NCBI GenBank assembly: GCA_014896255.1
Contig: JADBKT010000015.1
Span: forward strand, 1 to 64,000
Length of the DNA stretch: 64,000 bases
Direction: 5' to 3'
Origin: Hydrogenibacillus sp.
Lineage (GTDB): Bacteria > Bacillota > Bacilli > Thermicanales > DSM-22653
Under the pieces are notes generated by a model that saw nothing but the letters and a program-made list of their open reading frames with translations, did not search any database and was not told the DNA's origin. Shown piece by piece: positions 45,408 to 55,336 of the stretch. The number at the start of each line of letters is the position of its first letter. Positions within the stretch are counted from its first letter, which is position 1. The position numbers and the translations under genes are program-made.

Positions 45408-47177
45408 ATGCGCAAACGTTGGTATGTGTTGCTCAGCCTGGTGCTCGTCTTCAGCCTGACGCTGGTTGGATGCGGCTCCAAGCCGTCGTCCTCGCCCGCG
45501 ACGGAAAACAACGCGCAGCAAGGGGACGGGGGGACCGATTCGACGACGCCGGAATCGTCCGACCAGCCGGAAACGGGATACATCAAGGCCAAGCAGCCGG
45601 AGCTCGTCCCGGAGGCGGCGAAGAAGCGGACGGATACGATCGTCATCGGCATGGACTCGCCGAAAGGCGTTTTCAATCCGTGGTTTTACAAAACGGCATA
45701 TGACGGTTATGTCGTCGATATGATTTTCGAAGGCCTCGGAAAAGTGGGCAAGGACGGGCTCGTCGAACCGGATCTCGCCACCTGGGAGATGAAGAACGAC
45801 AACAAGACGTTCATCTTCCACCTCGATCCGAACGCCAAGTTTTCCGACGGCACGCCGGTGACGGCGGAGGATGCGGCGTTTTCGTTCTATATCTTCCTCG
45901 ATCCGTCGTATGACGGTTTGACGGATATGTCGATCGCCAAGATCGTCGGCGCGGACGCGTACAAGAACGGCAACGCCACGACGATCGAAGGGATCAAGGT
46001 GCTCGACGAGCACACGCTTCAGGTCGACGTGGAAGAGGTCAATGCGCTCACGATCCGATACCTCACCGTCCCGGTGCTGCCCAAACACTACTACGGCAAA
46101 GAATTCAAGAAAGGCGATCTCTCCGGGGTGAAAAAGCTGAACGAACAACCGCTCGGCAGCGGCCCCTACGTGTTCGAGAAATTCGTCCCGTCACAAGAGG
46201 TTCGGCTCAAGGCGAACGAGAACTACTGGCGCGGCAATCCGCCGAAAGTCCAGAACCTGATCGTCAAAGCGACGAATGACGAGACGAAACTGCAGATGCT
46301 CCAGACGGGCGAGACGGACTTCGAAGAAGGCATCTCGGTCAATCGCGACAACCTCGACCAAATCGACGCCATGGGCTTCCTCGACCGCAACATGCTTTTG
46401 AACAACGGCTACGGCTACATCGCCTTAAACCATGCGCACGAGCCGCTCAACGATCGGTTGGTCCGCCAGGCGCTCATGTACGGCTTGAACCGGGAAGAGG
46501 TCGTCTACGCCTACTCGCAAGGACTGGCGGAAGTGATCGACGTCCCGATCTCCAAGGTGTCCTGGGCTTATCCGGATGAGAAAGACATCATCCACTACAA
46601 TTACGATCCGGAGAAGGCCAAACAGCTCTTGGATGAAGCCGGCTGGAAGCTGGGGAACGACGGCTACCGCTATAAGGACGGCAAAAAGCTCACGCTTCAT
46701 TTCACGGCTTCTTCGCCCAACCCGGTGAACGACGCGCTCGTCCCGATCGCCAAAGAAAATTACAAGGATCTCGGGATCGATTTTATCGCCGAACAGCTCG
46801 ACTTCAACGCCATGGTCCAAAAGATGGAAAAGGGCGATTACGACATGGCCTTCCTGGCCGTCTCCTTGACGCCGGATCCCGATCCGTCGCAGCACTTCCA
46901 TTCGAACGGGGCCGATGCAAAGCAAGTATTCCATTATTCCAATCCCGAGGTCGACAAGCTCATCGAGGCGGGCATCAAAGAGCTCGACCAGGCGAAGCGC
47001 AAGGAGATCTACCAACAACTGTTCAAACTGCTCAACGAAGACGTGCCCTACATCGTCATGTACCAACGCTACAACATGAACGTCATCAGCAGCCGGCTGA
47101 AAGGCTTCGAAGGCGAGATCACGCCGTTCTATAACTTCGTCAACGCGCTGCCCAACGTGGAAATCGTTCAATACTAA
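45408..47177 (+). CDS. oppA: peptide ABC transporter substrate-binding lipoprotein
   Basis: Lipobox LVGC; TIVIGMDSPKGVFNPWFYKTAYDGYVVDMIFEGL...; GGGGG before ATG. Confidence 0.94.
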   Translation: MRKRWYVLLSLVLVFSLTLVGCGSKPSSSPATENNAQQGDGGTDSTTPESSDQPETGYIKAKQPELVPEAAKKRTDTIVIGMDSPKGVFNPWFYKTAYDGYVVDMIFEGLGKVGKDGLVEPDLATWEMKNDNKTFIFHLDPNAKFSDGTPVTAEDAAFSFYIFLDPSYDGLTDMSIAKIVGADAYKNGNATTIEGIKVLDEHTLQVDVEEVNALTIRYLTVPVLPKHYYGKEFKKGDLSGVKKLNEQPLGSGPYVFEKFVPSQEVRLKANENYWRGNPPKVQNLIVKATNDETKLQMLQTGETDFEEGISVNRDNLDQIDAMGFLDRNMLLNNGYGYIALNHAHEPLNDRLVRQALMYGLNREEVVYAYSQGLAEVIDVPISKVSWAYPDEKDIIHYNYDPEKAKQLLDEAGWKLGNDGYRYKDGKKLTLHFTASSPNPVNDALVPIAKENYKDLGIDFIAEQLDFNAMVQKMEKGDYDMAFLAVSLTPDPDPSQHFHSNGADAKQVFHYSNPEVDKLIEAGIKELDQAKRKEIYQQLFKLLNEDVPYIVMYQRYNMNVISSRLKGFEGEITPFYNFVNALPNVEIVQY

Positions 47178-47220
47178 GCGTACTTCCTGTGAAGTCGCAA
47201 GACGCATGTGCATGGCGCAA

Positions 47221-47256
47221 GCGCAATACGCTCGGTGATCACCGAGCGTATTGCGC
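47221..47256 (+). repeat. perfect 36-bp palindrome in the oppA-oppB intergenic region (hairpin, attenuator/partial terminator)
   Basis: GCGCAATACGCTCGGTGA/TCACCGAGCGTATTGCGC. Confidence 0.9.
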
Positions 47257-47286
47257 CTCTTTTGCGCCTGATGGAGGGATGGGACC

Positions 47287-48255
47287 GTGTTCCAATACAT
47301 CATCCGGCGGTTGATGGAAAGCGTGCCGACGATCATCGGGGCATCGATCGTGATTTTTCTTGCTTTTTCATTGGCTCCGGGCGACGTGATCACGGCCAAT
47401 TACACCGGCGGGATGAACCTGACCGAGGAGCGCAAGGCCGAATTGCGCGAGCTGTATGGCCTGAACAAGCCGCTGCCCGAGCGTTATGGGCTTTGGATGG
47501 GCCATGTGCTTCAAGGCGACTTCGGACAGTCGTACCTGTACAATAAGCCGGTGACCGACGTCATCAAAACATTCGTCTGGAACTCATTTCTTCTTTCGGC
47601 CACGGTGCTCGTCCTGCAATGGATGCTGGCGCTCGTCATCGGCGTCTTTTCGGCGGTGCGACAATATTCGCTGTTCGATTCGCTCGTCACCGTGCTTGTC
47701 TTCGTGGCCATGTCGCTTCCGTCGTTCTTCTTGGGACTTCTGCTTCTGAAGCTGTTTGCCGTCGATTATCGGATCTTTCCGCTCGGCGGGATGACGTCGA
47801 CGGGCGTCGATTACCAAGGGCTTCAACACATCCTGGATGTGGCTTATCATATGGCGCTTCCGGTCCTCACCCTGACGCTCCTTTCCATCGGCGGTACGAC
47901 GCGTTACTTCCGGATGACGATGCTGGAGGTCGTTCGCCAGGATTATATCCGCACGGCGCGGGCGAAAGGGCTGAAAGAACGGGTCGTCATTTTCAAGCAC
48001 GCGCTGCGCAATGCGCTTTTGCCGCTCATCACGCTGTTCGCGCTCGAGCTTCCCGGTCTGTTCGCCGGCGCGATCATCACCGAGCGCATCTTCAACTGGC
48101 CGGGCATCGGTCGGGTCACGCTGGACGGGTTGTATCAACGGGATTATCCGCTCATGATGGGGTTCACCTTGATCATCGCCTTTTTGACGATCCTGGCGAA
48201 CATCTTGGCCGACGTCCTCTACGGCGTCGCCGATCCCCGCGTCCGCCATCGCTAA
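47287..48255 (+). CDS. oppB: peptide ABC transporter permease
   Basis: MFQYIIRRLMESVPTIIGASIVIFL...NGLLPL-type EAA motif GLKERVVIFKHALRNALLPLIT. Confidence 0.95.
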   Translation: MFQYIIRRLMESVPTIIGASIVIFLAFSLAPGDVITANYTGGMNLTEERKAELRELYGLNKPLPERYGLWMGHVLQGDFGQSYLYNKPVTDVIKTFVWNSFLLSATVLVLQWMLALVIGVFSAVRQYSLFDSLVTVLVFVAMSLPSFFLGLLLLKLFAVDYRIFPLGGMTSTGVDYQGLQHILDVAYHMALPVLTLTLLSIGGTTRYFRMTMLEVVRQDYIRTARAKGLKERVVIFKHALRNALLPLITLFALELPGLFAGAIITERIFNWPGIGRVTLDGLYQRDYPLMMGFTLIIAFLTILANILADVLYGVADPRVRHR

Positions 48256-48287
48256 ATCCCTGTATTTTCATGCGGAGGTGATGAAGG

Positions 48288-49202
48288 ATGACCATCGCTA
48301 CCGAAAGTAAAGTGCGCGCGGTGAAGCGCAAGGCCGATTCTCCTTGGAAAAGCGCCTGGCGGCGGTTCATTCGCAATCCGATGGCCATCGCCGCGCTGAC
48401 GATGCTGACGGTGATCGTATTGTTTTCGTTTGTGGGTCCGTTTTTTTCGCCCTATAAAGATGCGCGGATCACCGTCAAGAACGCCAACCAGCCGCCGAGC
48501 GCCGAGCATTGGTTGGGAACGGACAATCTGGGACGCGATGTCGTGTTGCGGCTCATGCAGGCCGGGCAGATCTCGCTCCTCGTCGGGCTGATGGCCACGG
48601 GAGTGATTTTGCTTTTGGGCGGGACGATCGGCCTCGTCAGCGGATTTTACGGCGGTTGGGTAGATTCAATTTTTATGCGGTTTGCGGACATCATGTTCGC
48701 CATTCCGACGCTGCCGATCTTGATCACCTTCGGGGCGATCCTCTCCGACCTGAAGTTTCCTCCGGATCGGCGGATTTATTTGGTCATGCTGATCATCGGT
48801 CTCATCAGCTGGATGGGTCTCTCGCGCCTCGTGCGCAGCCAGGTTTTGAGCCTGAAAGAGCAGGAGTTCATGCTCGCCGCCGAAGCGCTCGGGCTGCGCG
48901 ACCGCCGCAAGCTGTTCGCTCATCTTTTGCCCAACATCATCCCGATCATGATCGTGTCCGGTACGTTGGGCGTCGCCGGAGCGATCTTGTTGGAGTCGGC
49001 GCTGAGCTTTCTCGGTCTCGGCGTGATTCCGCCGACGCCGTCGTGGGGGCAGATGCTCTCCGCCGCCAACAACATGGTCGATTTCAGCAAACGCCCGTGG
49101 TTGTGGATTCCGCCCGGCGTGATGATCTTGATCACCGTCGTGTCGATCAACGTCATCGGCGACGCGCTGCGTGACGCGTTTGATCCGAAGATGAAGCGAT
49201 AG
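48288..49202 (+). CDS. oppC: peptide ABC transporter permease
   Basis: WRRFIRNPMAIAALTMLTVIVLFSFVGPFFSPY...EHWLGTDNLGRDVVLRLM...AHLLPNIIPIMIV. Confidence 0.95.
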   Translation: MTIATESKVRAVKRKADSPWKSAWRRFIRNPMAIAALTMLTVIVLFSFVGPFFSPYKDARITVKNANQPPSAEHWLGTDNLGRDVVLRLMQAGQISLLVGLMATGVILLLGGTIGLVSGFYGGWVDSIFMRFADIMFAIPTLPILITFGAILSDLKFPPDRRIYLVMLIIGLISWMGLSRLVRSQVLSLKEQEFMLAAEALGLRDRRKLFAHLLPNIIPIMIVSGTLGVAGAILLESALSFLGLGVIPPTPSWGQMLSAANNMVDFSKRPWLWIPPGVMILITVVSINVIGDALRDAFDPKMKR

Positions 49203-50246
49203 ATGATGCGTGAAGGTAGGGATGTAACGGTGGCCACCCAGCTGACCGAACGGCGCAAGGCCGAAAAACGCCAAACGCTCGTCGAGTTCAAAGACTTGCA
49301 GACGATTTTCGAGACCGAAGCCGGTACGATCCGGGCGGTGAACGGGGTGAGTTTTCAGATTCGCGAGGGCGAGACGGTGTGCATCGTCGGCGAATCGGGA
49401 AGCGGTAAGAGCGTGACGGCGCTTTCCCTCATGCGGCTCATCTCGCCCCCGGGAAAGATTGTCGGCGGCGAGATCTTCTTCGACGGCAAGGATGTGCTCA
49501 AGCTCTCGGAGCGGGAAATGCGTCACCTGCGCGGCAACCAGGTCGGCATGATCTTTCAGGAGCCGATGACCTCCCTAAACCCCGTGCTTACCGTCGGCGA
49601 GCAGATCATGGAGCCGCTCATGGAGCACCGGTTGATGACCAAAAGCGAAGCGCGAAAACAGGCGATCGGGCTGATCGAGCAGGTCGGCATTCCGCGGGCG
49701 GCGGAAATCGTCGACGCGTATCCTCATGAACTGTCGGGCGGGATGCGGCAGCGGATCATGATCGCCATCGCTTTGAGCTGTGATCCTAAACTGCTCATCG
49801 CCGACGAACCGACGACAGCTTTAGATGTTACGATACAGGCGCAGATTCTCGACCTTCTTCGGAAACTCAAGGAAGAGCGCAACATGGCGCTCATGCTGAT
49901 CACGCACGACCTCGGCGTCGTGGCGGAGATGGCCGACTACGTCATCGTCATGTATGGGGGACGGATCGTCGAAGAGGGGTACGTCTTGGACATCTTCCGA
50001 AACCCGCGTCACCCGTATACCGAAGGGCTCATCAAAGCGAAGCCGGTGATCGGCCGCCGGACCGAGCGGTTGTATACGATTCCCGGCCAAGTGCCGAACC
50101 CGATCAACCTGCCGAACCATTGTTATTTTGCCGACCGCTGCCCGTACGTCATGCCCGCGTGTCTTGAGCGTTACCCGGAGACGACGGTCGATGAACGCGG
50201 TCATAAGACGGCTTGCTTTCGCTGTGCGGAAGGAGCGGAACGATGA
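49203..50246 (+). CDS. oppD: peptide ABC transporter ATP-binding protein
   Basis: [21 protein letters not shown]...[15 protein letters not shown]...[20 protein letters not shown]. Confidence 0.96.
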   Translation: MMREGRDVTVATQLTERRKAEKRQTLVEFKDLQTIFETEAGTIRAVNGVSFQIREGETVCIVGESGSGKSVTALSLMRLISPPGKIVGGEIFFDGKDVLKLSEREMRHLRGNQVGMIFQEPMTSLNPVLTVGEQIMEPLMEHRLMTKSEARKQAIGLIEQVGIPRAAEIVDAYPHELSGGMRQRIMIAIALSCDPKLLIADEPTTALDVTIQAQILDLLRKLKEERNMALMLITHDLGVVAEMADYVIVMYGGRIVEEGYVLDIFRNPRHPYTEGLIKAKPVIGRRTERLYTIPGQVPNPINLPNHCYFADRCPYVMPACLERYPETTVDERGHKTACFRCAEGAER

Positions 50247-51208
50247 CCAAGGCACTGATCACCGTCGAAAACCTGAAGACCTATTTTCCGATTCGCGCCG
50301 GCGTGTTTCGGCGTGCGGTCGGTCATGTCAAGGCGGTGGACGATGTGAGCTTCTCCATCGCGAAAGGGCGGACGCTGTCCATCGTCGGCGAATCCGGGAG
50401 CGGCAAGTCGACCGTCGGGCGGTCGATCTTGCGCCTTGTCCCGAAGACGAGCGGAAACGTCAAATTTCACGACGTCGACGTGTACCGGCTGTCCAAGCGT
50501 GAGCTGCGAAAACTCAGACCGAAAATCCAAATGGTCTTTCAAGATCCATACAGTTCGTTGAATCCGCGCATGAAAGTCGGCGCGGCGATCGGCGAGGCGC
50601 TCATCGATCATGGGCTCGCCGATCCGAAGGAAGTGCGTGAACGGGTGGAAGCGGTGCTCGTTCAGACGGGGCTCGAGCCGTACCATTTTGATCGTTATCC
50701 GCACGAATTTTCCGGTGGTCAGCGGCAACGGATCGTCATCGCCCGGGCGCTGGCGTTGAACCCCGAGTTCATCGTTCTGGACGAACCCGTCTCCGCGCTG
50801 GACGTCTCGATTCAGGCGCAGATTTTGAACCTGCTCGCCGATTTGAGGGAAATGCATGGCCTGACCTATCTGTTCATCTCCCATGATCTGAGCGTCGTCG
50901 AATTCATCAGCGACGAAGTGGCGGTCATGTATCTGGGAACGATCGTCGAGCACGCCTCACGGGACGAGCTGTTCGCCCATCCGCTGCACCCGTACACGAA
51001 GGCGCTTCTGTCGGCCGTCCCGATACCCGATCCGACGCTGAAGCGCGAACGCATCGTCCTCAAAGGGGACATCCCTTCACCGGCCGATCCGCCCCGCGGC
51101 TGCCGTTTTCATACGCGTTGCCCGTTTGCCGAAGACCGCTGCCGGGAAGCGGTGCCCGAGCTTCGCGATGTCGGCGGGGGCCATCGCGTTGCCTGCCATC
51201 TCGTCTGA
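50243..51208 (+). CDS. oppF: peptide ABC transporter ATP-binding protein
   Basis: [27 protein letters not shown]...[34 protein letters not shown]. Confidence 0.96.
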   Translation: MTKALITVENLKTYFPIRAGVFRRAVGHVKAVDDVSFSIAKGRTLSIVGESGSGKSTVGRSILRLVPKTSGNVKFHDVDVYRLSKRELRKLRPKIQMVFQDPYSSLNPRMKVGAAIGEALIDHGLADPKEVRERVEAVLVQTGLEPYHFDRYPHEFSGGQRQRIVIARALALNPEFIVLDEPVSALDVSIQAQILNLLADLREMHGLTYLFISHDLSVVEFISDEVAVMYLGTIVEHASRDELFAHPLHPYTKALLSAVPIPDPTLKRERIVLKGDIPSPADPPRGCRFHTRCPFAEDRCREAVPELRDVGGGHRVACHLV

Positions 51209-51292
51209 TCAAGGAAACAGTTGCAAAGCCCCCCGTTTCATGATACAGTATAACTCGCGAGCAACAATAGGAACCCGGTTTCATTCGAGAGT

Positions 51293-51370
51293 GGGGAGAT
51301 GGCTGACCGCACCCCTGAAAGAATGACGACGGTCCTAGCGATTGCGAACAACTTTTGCTAGGAAGGGGGA
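51293..51370 (+). promoter_or_regulatory. candidate structured 5' UTR of speD (possible pseudoknot plus SD-proximal stem)
   Basis: GGGG 51293-51296/CCCC 51312-51315 crossing GACCG 51305-51309/CGGTC 51330-51334; TCCTAGC/GCTAGGA stem abutting SD AAGGGGG. Confidence 0.4.
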
Positions 51371-51378
51371 ACCGAAAG

Positions 51379-51780
51379 ATGACGACGTTTTCCACTTTCG
51401 GTCGGCACATCGCCGTCGACGTCTGGGGCGTTGATGCCGAGCGCTTGAACGACGTCGAGTGGCTCAGCGAGCAGCTCGTCGAGGCGGCGGAAAAATCCGG
51501 CGCGACGATTTTGGGCGTGCAGAGCAAGGCCTTCGAACCGCAAGGCGCGACGGTGCTCGTGCTGCTTTCGGAAAGCCACATTTCCATCCACACCTACCCC
51601 GAACACGGCTTTGCCGCGATCGACTGTTATACGTGCGGCGAGACGGTCGATCCTGAGCGCGCGGCGGCACATCTCCTGGACGTGCTGAAGCCGAAAAAGG
51701 CTTACGGCAAGAAGCTCATTCGCGGCGAAGGCGAAATGACGGTTTCCGATCTTTCGGACGCCCCCGTCGTGCGTTCGTAA
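51379..51780 (+). CDS. speD: S-adenosylmethionine decarboxylase proenzyme
   Basis: GRHIAVDVWGVDAERLNDVEWL...SESHISIHTYPEHGFAAIDCYTCGE (pyruvoyl Ser in ESHIS motif). Confidence 0.96.
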   Translation: MTTFSTFGRHIAVDVWGVDAERLNDVEWLSEQLVEAAEKSGATILGVQSKAFEPQGATVLVLLSESHISIHTYPEHGFAAIDCYTCGETVDPERAAAHLLDVLKPKKAYGKKLIRGEGEMTVSDLSDAPVVRS

Positions 51781-51823
51781 CGGATCAGGATCGGTTGATC
51801 GTGCAAGTGGCGAAGAAACCGAC

Positions 51824-51860
51824 AAGGACTCCCGGCTCTTTGGGCTAGGGAGTCCTTTTT
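51824..51860 (+). terminator. intrinsic terminator after speD
   Basis: AAGGACTCCC...GGGAGTCCTTTTT. Confidence 0.88.
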
Positions 51861-51893
51861 CGCACCGTGAAAGACACAAGAGAAGGTGAATCG

Positions 51894-52583
51894 ATGATCG
51901 CATCCTCCTTACGGCCGTCGGGCGAGCCGGGTCGTGACTTCGGCTGGCTCACGGTGATCACGGGCGCGATGTTCAGCGGCAAGACGTCGCGCTTGGTGGC
52001 CTTGGCGAAGGCGGTATACGACCGTCTTGCCGCCGATGGCGGAAATGGGTCGCCGTATGTCGAGACGCAAGTGTTCATCGCCAAACATGCGCTGGACACG
52101 CGTTACGGAATGTCGGGCGCGGTCGTCTCCCACGACGGACAATCCGTACCGGCTGCGCTCGTTTCCACCGTGAAGGCGCTTGGTGACTTCGTTCGGGCAC
52201 GCGATGCGCGCGTCATCTTGCTGGATGAGGCGCAGTTTTTTAAGGAGCGCGATGAATTCGGCGATTATGCGCTCGTTCGTGCCGTGGAGCGCTGGGTAGA
52301 AGAGCGGCGTTGGGTGGTGGTCGCCGGGTTGGATCGAGATTTTCGGGGACGCGTGTTCGGTCCGATGGGGGCGCTTTTGGCGTTGGCCGATGAGAAAGTC
52401 CAGATGCTGGCAAGATGCGCGGTGTGCGGAGCGCCGGCGACGCTCACGCAGCGGCTCGTCGAGGGACTGCCGGCGGAGGCGGACGATCCCGAGATCCTCG
52501 TCGGCGCCGAGGAGACGTATGAGCCGCGTTGCCGTCGTTGTCACGTCGTTCAGCCGGCGCAGGAAGGGACGCCGTCGATGTAA
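51894..52583 (+). CDS. tdk: thymidine kinase
   Basis: GWLTVITGAMFSGKTSRLVALAKAVYD...DARVILLDEAQFF; zinc-binding CAVC...CRRC. Confidence 0.95.
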   Translation: MIASSLRPSGEPGRDFGWLTVITGAMFSGKTSRLVALAKAVYDRLAADGGNGSPYVETQVFIAKHALDTRYGMSGAVVSHDGQSVPAALVSTVKALGDFVRARDARVILLDEAQFFKERDEFGDYALVRAVERWVEERRWVVVAGLDRDFRGRVFGPMGALLALADEKVQMLARCAVCGAPATLTQRLVEGLPAEADDPEILVGAEETYEPRCRRCHVVQPAQEGTPSM

Positions 52584-52666
52584 GGTCGAGCGGGCCGTTT
52601 GGCGGACAAGCAAACGCCGACCGATGAAACCGGCCGGCGTTTGCGTCCCTACGCCGTGTTGGGCGG

Positions 52667-53014
52667 CTATTGGACCATCCCTTGCGGCGGAAACTGCGTT
52701 TTCATCTCCTGATCGTACTGTTGGAACGCTTCATCGACGTTCTGTTGATCTTCGACGTCGATCGGATACCACCCTTGGGCGAACATGAAGTCATACACGC
52801 GCCGCGCGGCCTGGTGCGTGTCGTTCAGCAACTTCATCAGATCTTGGTGGAATGGGCCGTTCGACGCTTCCCAGGCGGCGGTGTTGAGCCCGGCGGTGAG
52901 ATATTTTTCTGTCGTGAGCGCGTCGTTGGCGTAATCGCGGTCGCTCATCTGGGGCGACGGGCTTATGGACGGCTGGGGCGGGACGATCGTCGTCCGGGTT
53001 TGCGCCATGCACAT
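52667..53014 (-). CDS. spore coat protein, CotF-like family
   Basis: MSDRDYANDALTTEKYLTAGLNTAAWEASNGPFHQDLMKLLNDTHQAARRVYDFMFAQGWYPI; motif recognition only. Confidence 0.7.
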   Translation of the reverse strand: MCMAQTRTTIVPPQPSISPSPQMSDRDYANDALTTEKYLTAGLNTAAWEASNGPFHQDLMKLLNDTHQAARRVYDFMFAQGWYPIDVEDQQNVDEAFQQYDQEMKTQFPPQGMVQ

Positions 53015-53043
53015 TCCTCCTTACCGATTGGATGGAAGGCTTT

Positions 53044-53334
53044 TTATGGACGCTCGGCCATCGCTTGGTGTCCGGCCGGCTGGAGGGGCATCTGTTGCAT
53101 GCGCGTTTGAAAATCTTGAATCCCTTGAGCGTTATTCGTCTGCAGATGACTGAGCAGCGTCTGATAGTGTCGTTTGTGCATTTCGATCAGTTGACCGAGC
53201 AGCTGTTTGAGCGCCGGCATTTTCACCTCCCGGCTGAAATGGGCGAAACGCTTGATGACCAGGAGCTGCCAGGCTAAAATGTCTTTTAAGTACAGCAAAT
53301 CTTTCGTCGAGACGATTTTCGGCGGCTGGATCAC
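53044..53334 (-). CDS. small alpha-helical protein, probably spore-coat associated (CotF neighbour)
   Basis: VIQPPKIVSTKDLLYLKDILAWQLLVIKRFAHFSREVKMPALKQLLGQLIEMHKRHYQTLLSHL; GTG after AGGAGGTG. Confidence 0.65.
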   Translation of the reverse strand: MIQPPKIVSTKDLLYLKDILAWQLLVIKRFAHFSREVKMPALKQLLGQLIEMHKRHYQTLLSHLQTNNAQGIQDFQTRMQQMPLQPAGHQAMAERP

Positions 53335-53406
53335 GTGGTCACCTCCTCGGTCGGGCCGGTTCGCTCTTAGTATGGCGTGTCGCGCGGGGATTATTCCCAT
53401 CATCGC

Positions 53407-53736
53407 TTATTGGATGAACAACCGGCTGATCCAGAAGAGGACGGTCCGAAGGCCGATCAACAGCGCGGGCGCGAGGATGAACTGGTAGACGAGGACGGCC
53501 ACCACCGGGGAGAAGTCGATCATGCCCAGCGGCGGAATAAAGCGGCGAAAGAGGCCGAGGTAAGGCTCGACGATCTGCGCCACCCAGCCGATGAGGCGCG
53601 ATTCGTAAAGCGGCGGGATCCAGGAGGAGAGGACGTAGAGGACGATCAAGATGATGTAGGCATTTAAGAGCCACTCGGCGAATTGGAGGATGTATGCCGT
53701 GATGAAGGCGATGGTTGTCGCGCTAATGATGATCAC
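53407..53736 (-). CDS. YggT family membrane protein
   Basis: LLNAYIILIVLYVLSSWIPPLYESRLIGWVAQIVEPYLGLFRRFIPPLGMIDFSPVVAVLVYQFI. Confidence 0.88.
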   Translation of the reverse strand: MIIISATTIAFITAYILQFAEWLLNAYIILIVLYVLSSWIPPLYESRLIGWVAQIVEPYLGLFRRFIPPLGMIDFSPVVAVLVYQFILAPALLIGLRTVLFWISRLFIQ

Positions 53737-53778
53737 CTCGGACCCAGTATAGCACAGTTCGGAAGGGAAGAAAACGAC

Positions 53779-54432
53779 ATGCATCATACGGTGATGGTCG
53801 TCTCCGGCGGGCTCAAAGCGCCGGACGACTACGCGAAGGTCCTGGAGACGGCCGGCGATCCGTTTGTCATCGGTGTCGATGAAGGGGCACTGTGGCTTTT
53901 GGAACACGGCTTTTCGATCGATCTGGCGGTCGGCGATTTTGATACGATCGGCGAAGCGGGTCTTACGCGCCTCAAGGCGAACGGCGTTCCGACCGACGCT
54001 TTCCCGGCGGCGAAGGATGCGACGGACACCGAGCTCGCTTACTTCGCCGCCCGTGATCGGGGGGCGCAGGCGATCATTTTTTACGGAGCGCTCGGGCTGC
54101 GCTTCGATCACAGTCTGTCGAACGTCCACATCCTTTACAGTTGCATTCAGGACGGCATCGACGGGTGTATCATGGGTCCTCATCACCGGCTTCGTCTGCT
54201 CGGGCCCGGTCTCTATCCGCTCGCCAGTGCTTTTCCGTATATTTCGCTCATTCCGTTTTCGCCGGTGGTCACGGGGGTTACGCTTTCCGGTTTTCGCTAC
54301 CCGTTGGATCGTGAAACGATCCGGTGGGGAGCGGGGACGGGCCGCACCCTGAGCAACGAGCTCACCGGGGAAGCGGGGCAGATCTACATCGAAGACGGGT
54401 GGCTGATCGTCATCGAAAGCCGGGATGGGTGA
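53779..54432 (+). CDS. thiN: thiamine pyrophosphokinase
   Basis: VIGVDEGALWLLEHGFSIDLAVGDFDTIGEAGL...FPAAKDATDTELAYFAA...GALGLRFDHSLSNV. Confidence 0.93.
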   Translation: MHHTVMVVSGGLKAPDDYAKVLETAGDPFVIGVDEGALWLLEHGFSIDLAVGDFDTIGEAGLTRLKANGVPTDAFPAAKDATDTELAYFAARDRGAQAIIFYGALGLRFDHSLSNVHILYSCIQDGIDGCIMGPHHRLRLLGPGLYPLASAFPYISLIPFSPVVTGVTLSGFRYPLDRETIRWGAGTGRTLSNELTGEAGQIYIEDGWLIVIESRDG

Positions 54433-54449
54433 GACCGGTCAGGGGCGCG

Positions 54450-55271
54450 TCAGAGCGGCTGAACGTTCCAAAAGCGGTTAAGCGCCTCGACCTCAAGCGC
54501 GGCGATGGCCGTGTCAAAGCGGTCCCACGGCGGGACGGGGAGCGGGCGGGCGCAGAGCTTTAGCGGGATGCGGGTGATCGGATGCGGGATGGTGAGGTGA
54601 TATGCCCACAAGGCCAGATCCGGCGCACCGCGGCCGCCGGATTGATGATAGCGGCGGTCGCCGACGATGGGCGTGCCGTGATGGGCGAGCTGGACGCGGA
54701 TCTGATGCGTCCGTCCGGTGACCGGCCGTACGGCGAGGAGCGCCGGGACGGGATGGATGGACGGGCGCGCGTCGATGACGGCATACTCGAGGACGGCTTC
54801 GCGGGCACCGGGAGTGCCGCAGGGCACGACGGCCACCTGCCCGTCGGCGGGGTTTTTTTTGAGGCAATCGCGGAGCGTTCCGCGCCCAGGCCGCGGCACG
54901 CCGTCGGTGACGGTGAGGTATATTTTGACCGCTTCGCGTTTCCGGAACGCCTCAGACAGCCGGGCAGCGGCTTTGGACGTCTTGGCGAAGACCATCACGC
55001 CGCCTGTGGGCTGATCGAGGCGGTGGACGAGGCCCAAGAAGGCCTCGCCTTTTTTGTGTTCGACGATCTTGCGCCGCGTTTTGAGCAAGTGCAGGAGATC
55101 GACCGCGCGCCCGTCGCTTTGGGCCGGTAGGCCGGGCGGCTTGACGACGGCAAGGACGTGGTTGTCTTCGTAGAGGATGGTGAAGTCAAAGGGGGAATAG
55201 GGGGAGGCATTCCGAATCATGGATCGGTCCTTTCGATCGAGACTGCTCGTGATCGTCTCTAAGCTTATCAT
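54450..55271 (-). CDS. RluA family RNA pseudouridine synthase
   Basis: ILYEDNHVLAVVKPPGLPAQSD...LGLVHRLDQPTGGVMVFAKTSKAAARLSEAFRKRE...GRTHQIRVQLAHHGTPIVGD; exact start uncertain. Confidence 0.94.
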   Translation of the reverse strand: MISLETITSSLDRKDRSMIRNASPYSPFDFTILYEDNHVLAVVKPPGLPAQSDGRAVDLLHLLKTRRKIVEHKKGEAFLGLVHRLDQPTGGVMVFAKTSKAAARLSEAFRKREAVKIYLTVTDGVPRPGRGTLRDCLKKNPADGQVAVVPCGTPGAREAVLEYAVIDARPSIHPVPALLAVRPVTGRTHQIRVQLAHHGTPIVGDRRYHQSGGRGAPDLALWAYHLTIPHPITRIPLKLCARPLPVPPWDRFDTAIAALEVEALNRFWNVQPL

Positions 55272-55302
55272 ATCACCAATGATCGTTCACCAATGATCGT
55301 CA

Positions 55303-55327
55303 AAACCCCTCCGTCCGGCGGAGGGGT
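55303..55327 (-). terminator. intrinsic terminator for the 55337..55597 gene
   Basis: minus strand CCCCTCCGccggaCGGAGGGGTTTTG. Confidence 0.75.
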
Positions 55328-55336
55328 ACGCGTCCT

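Noticed and set aside
51305-51363. preQ1-type aptamer in the speD leader (GGTCCTAGC resembles GGTTCTAGC)
   Set aside because: The A-rich tail and hairpin spacing of preQ1-I do not fit, and speD is not a queuosine gene.
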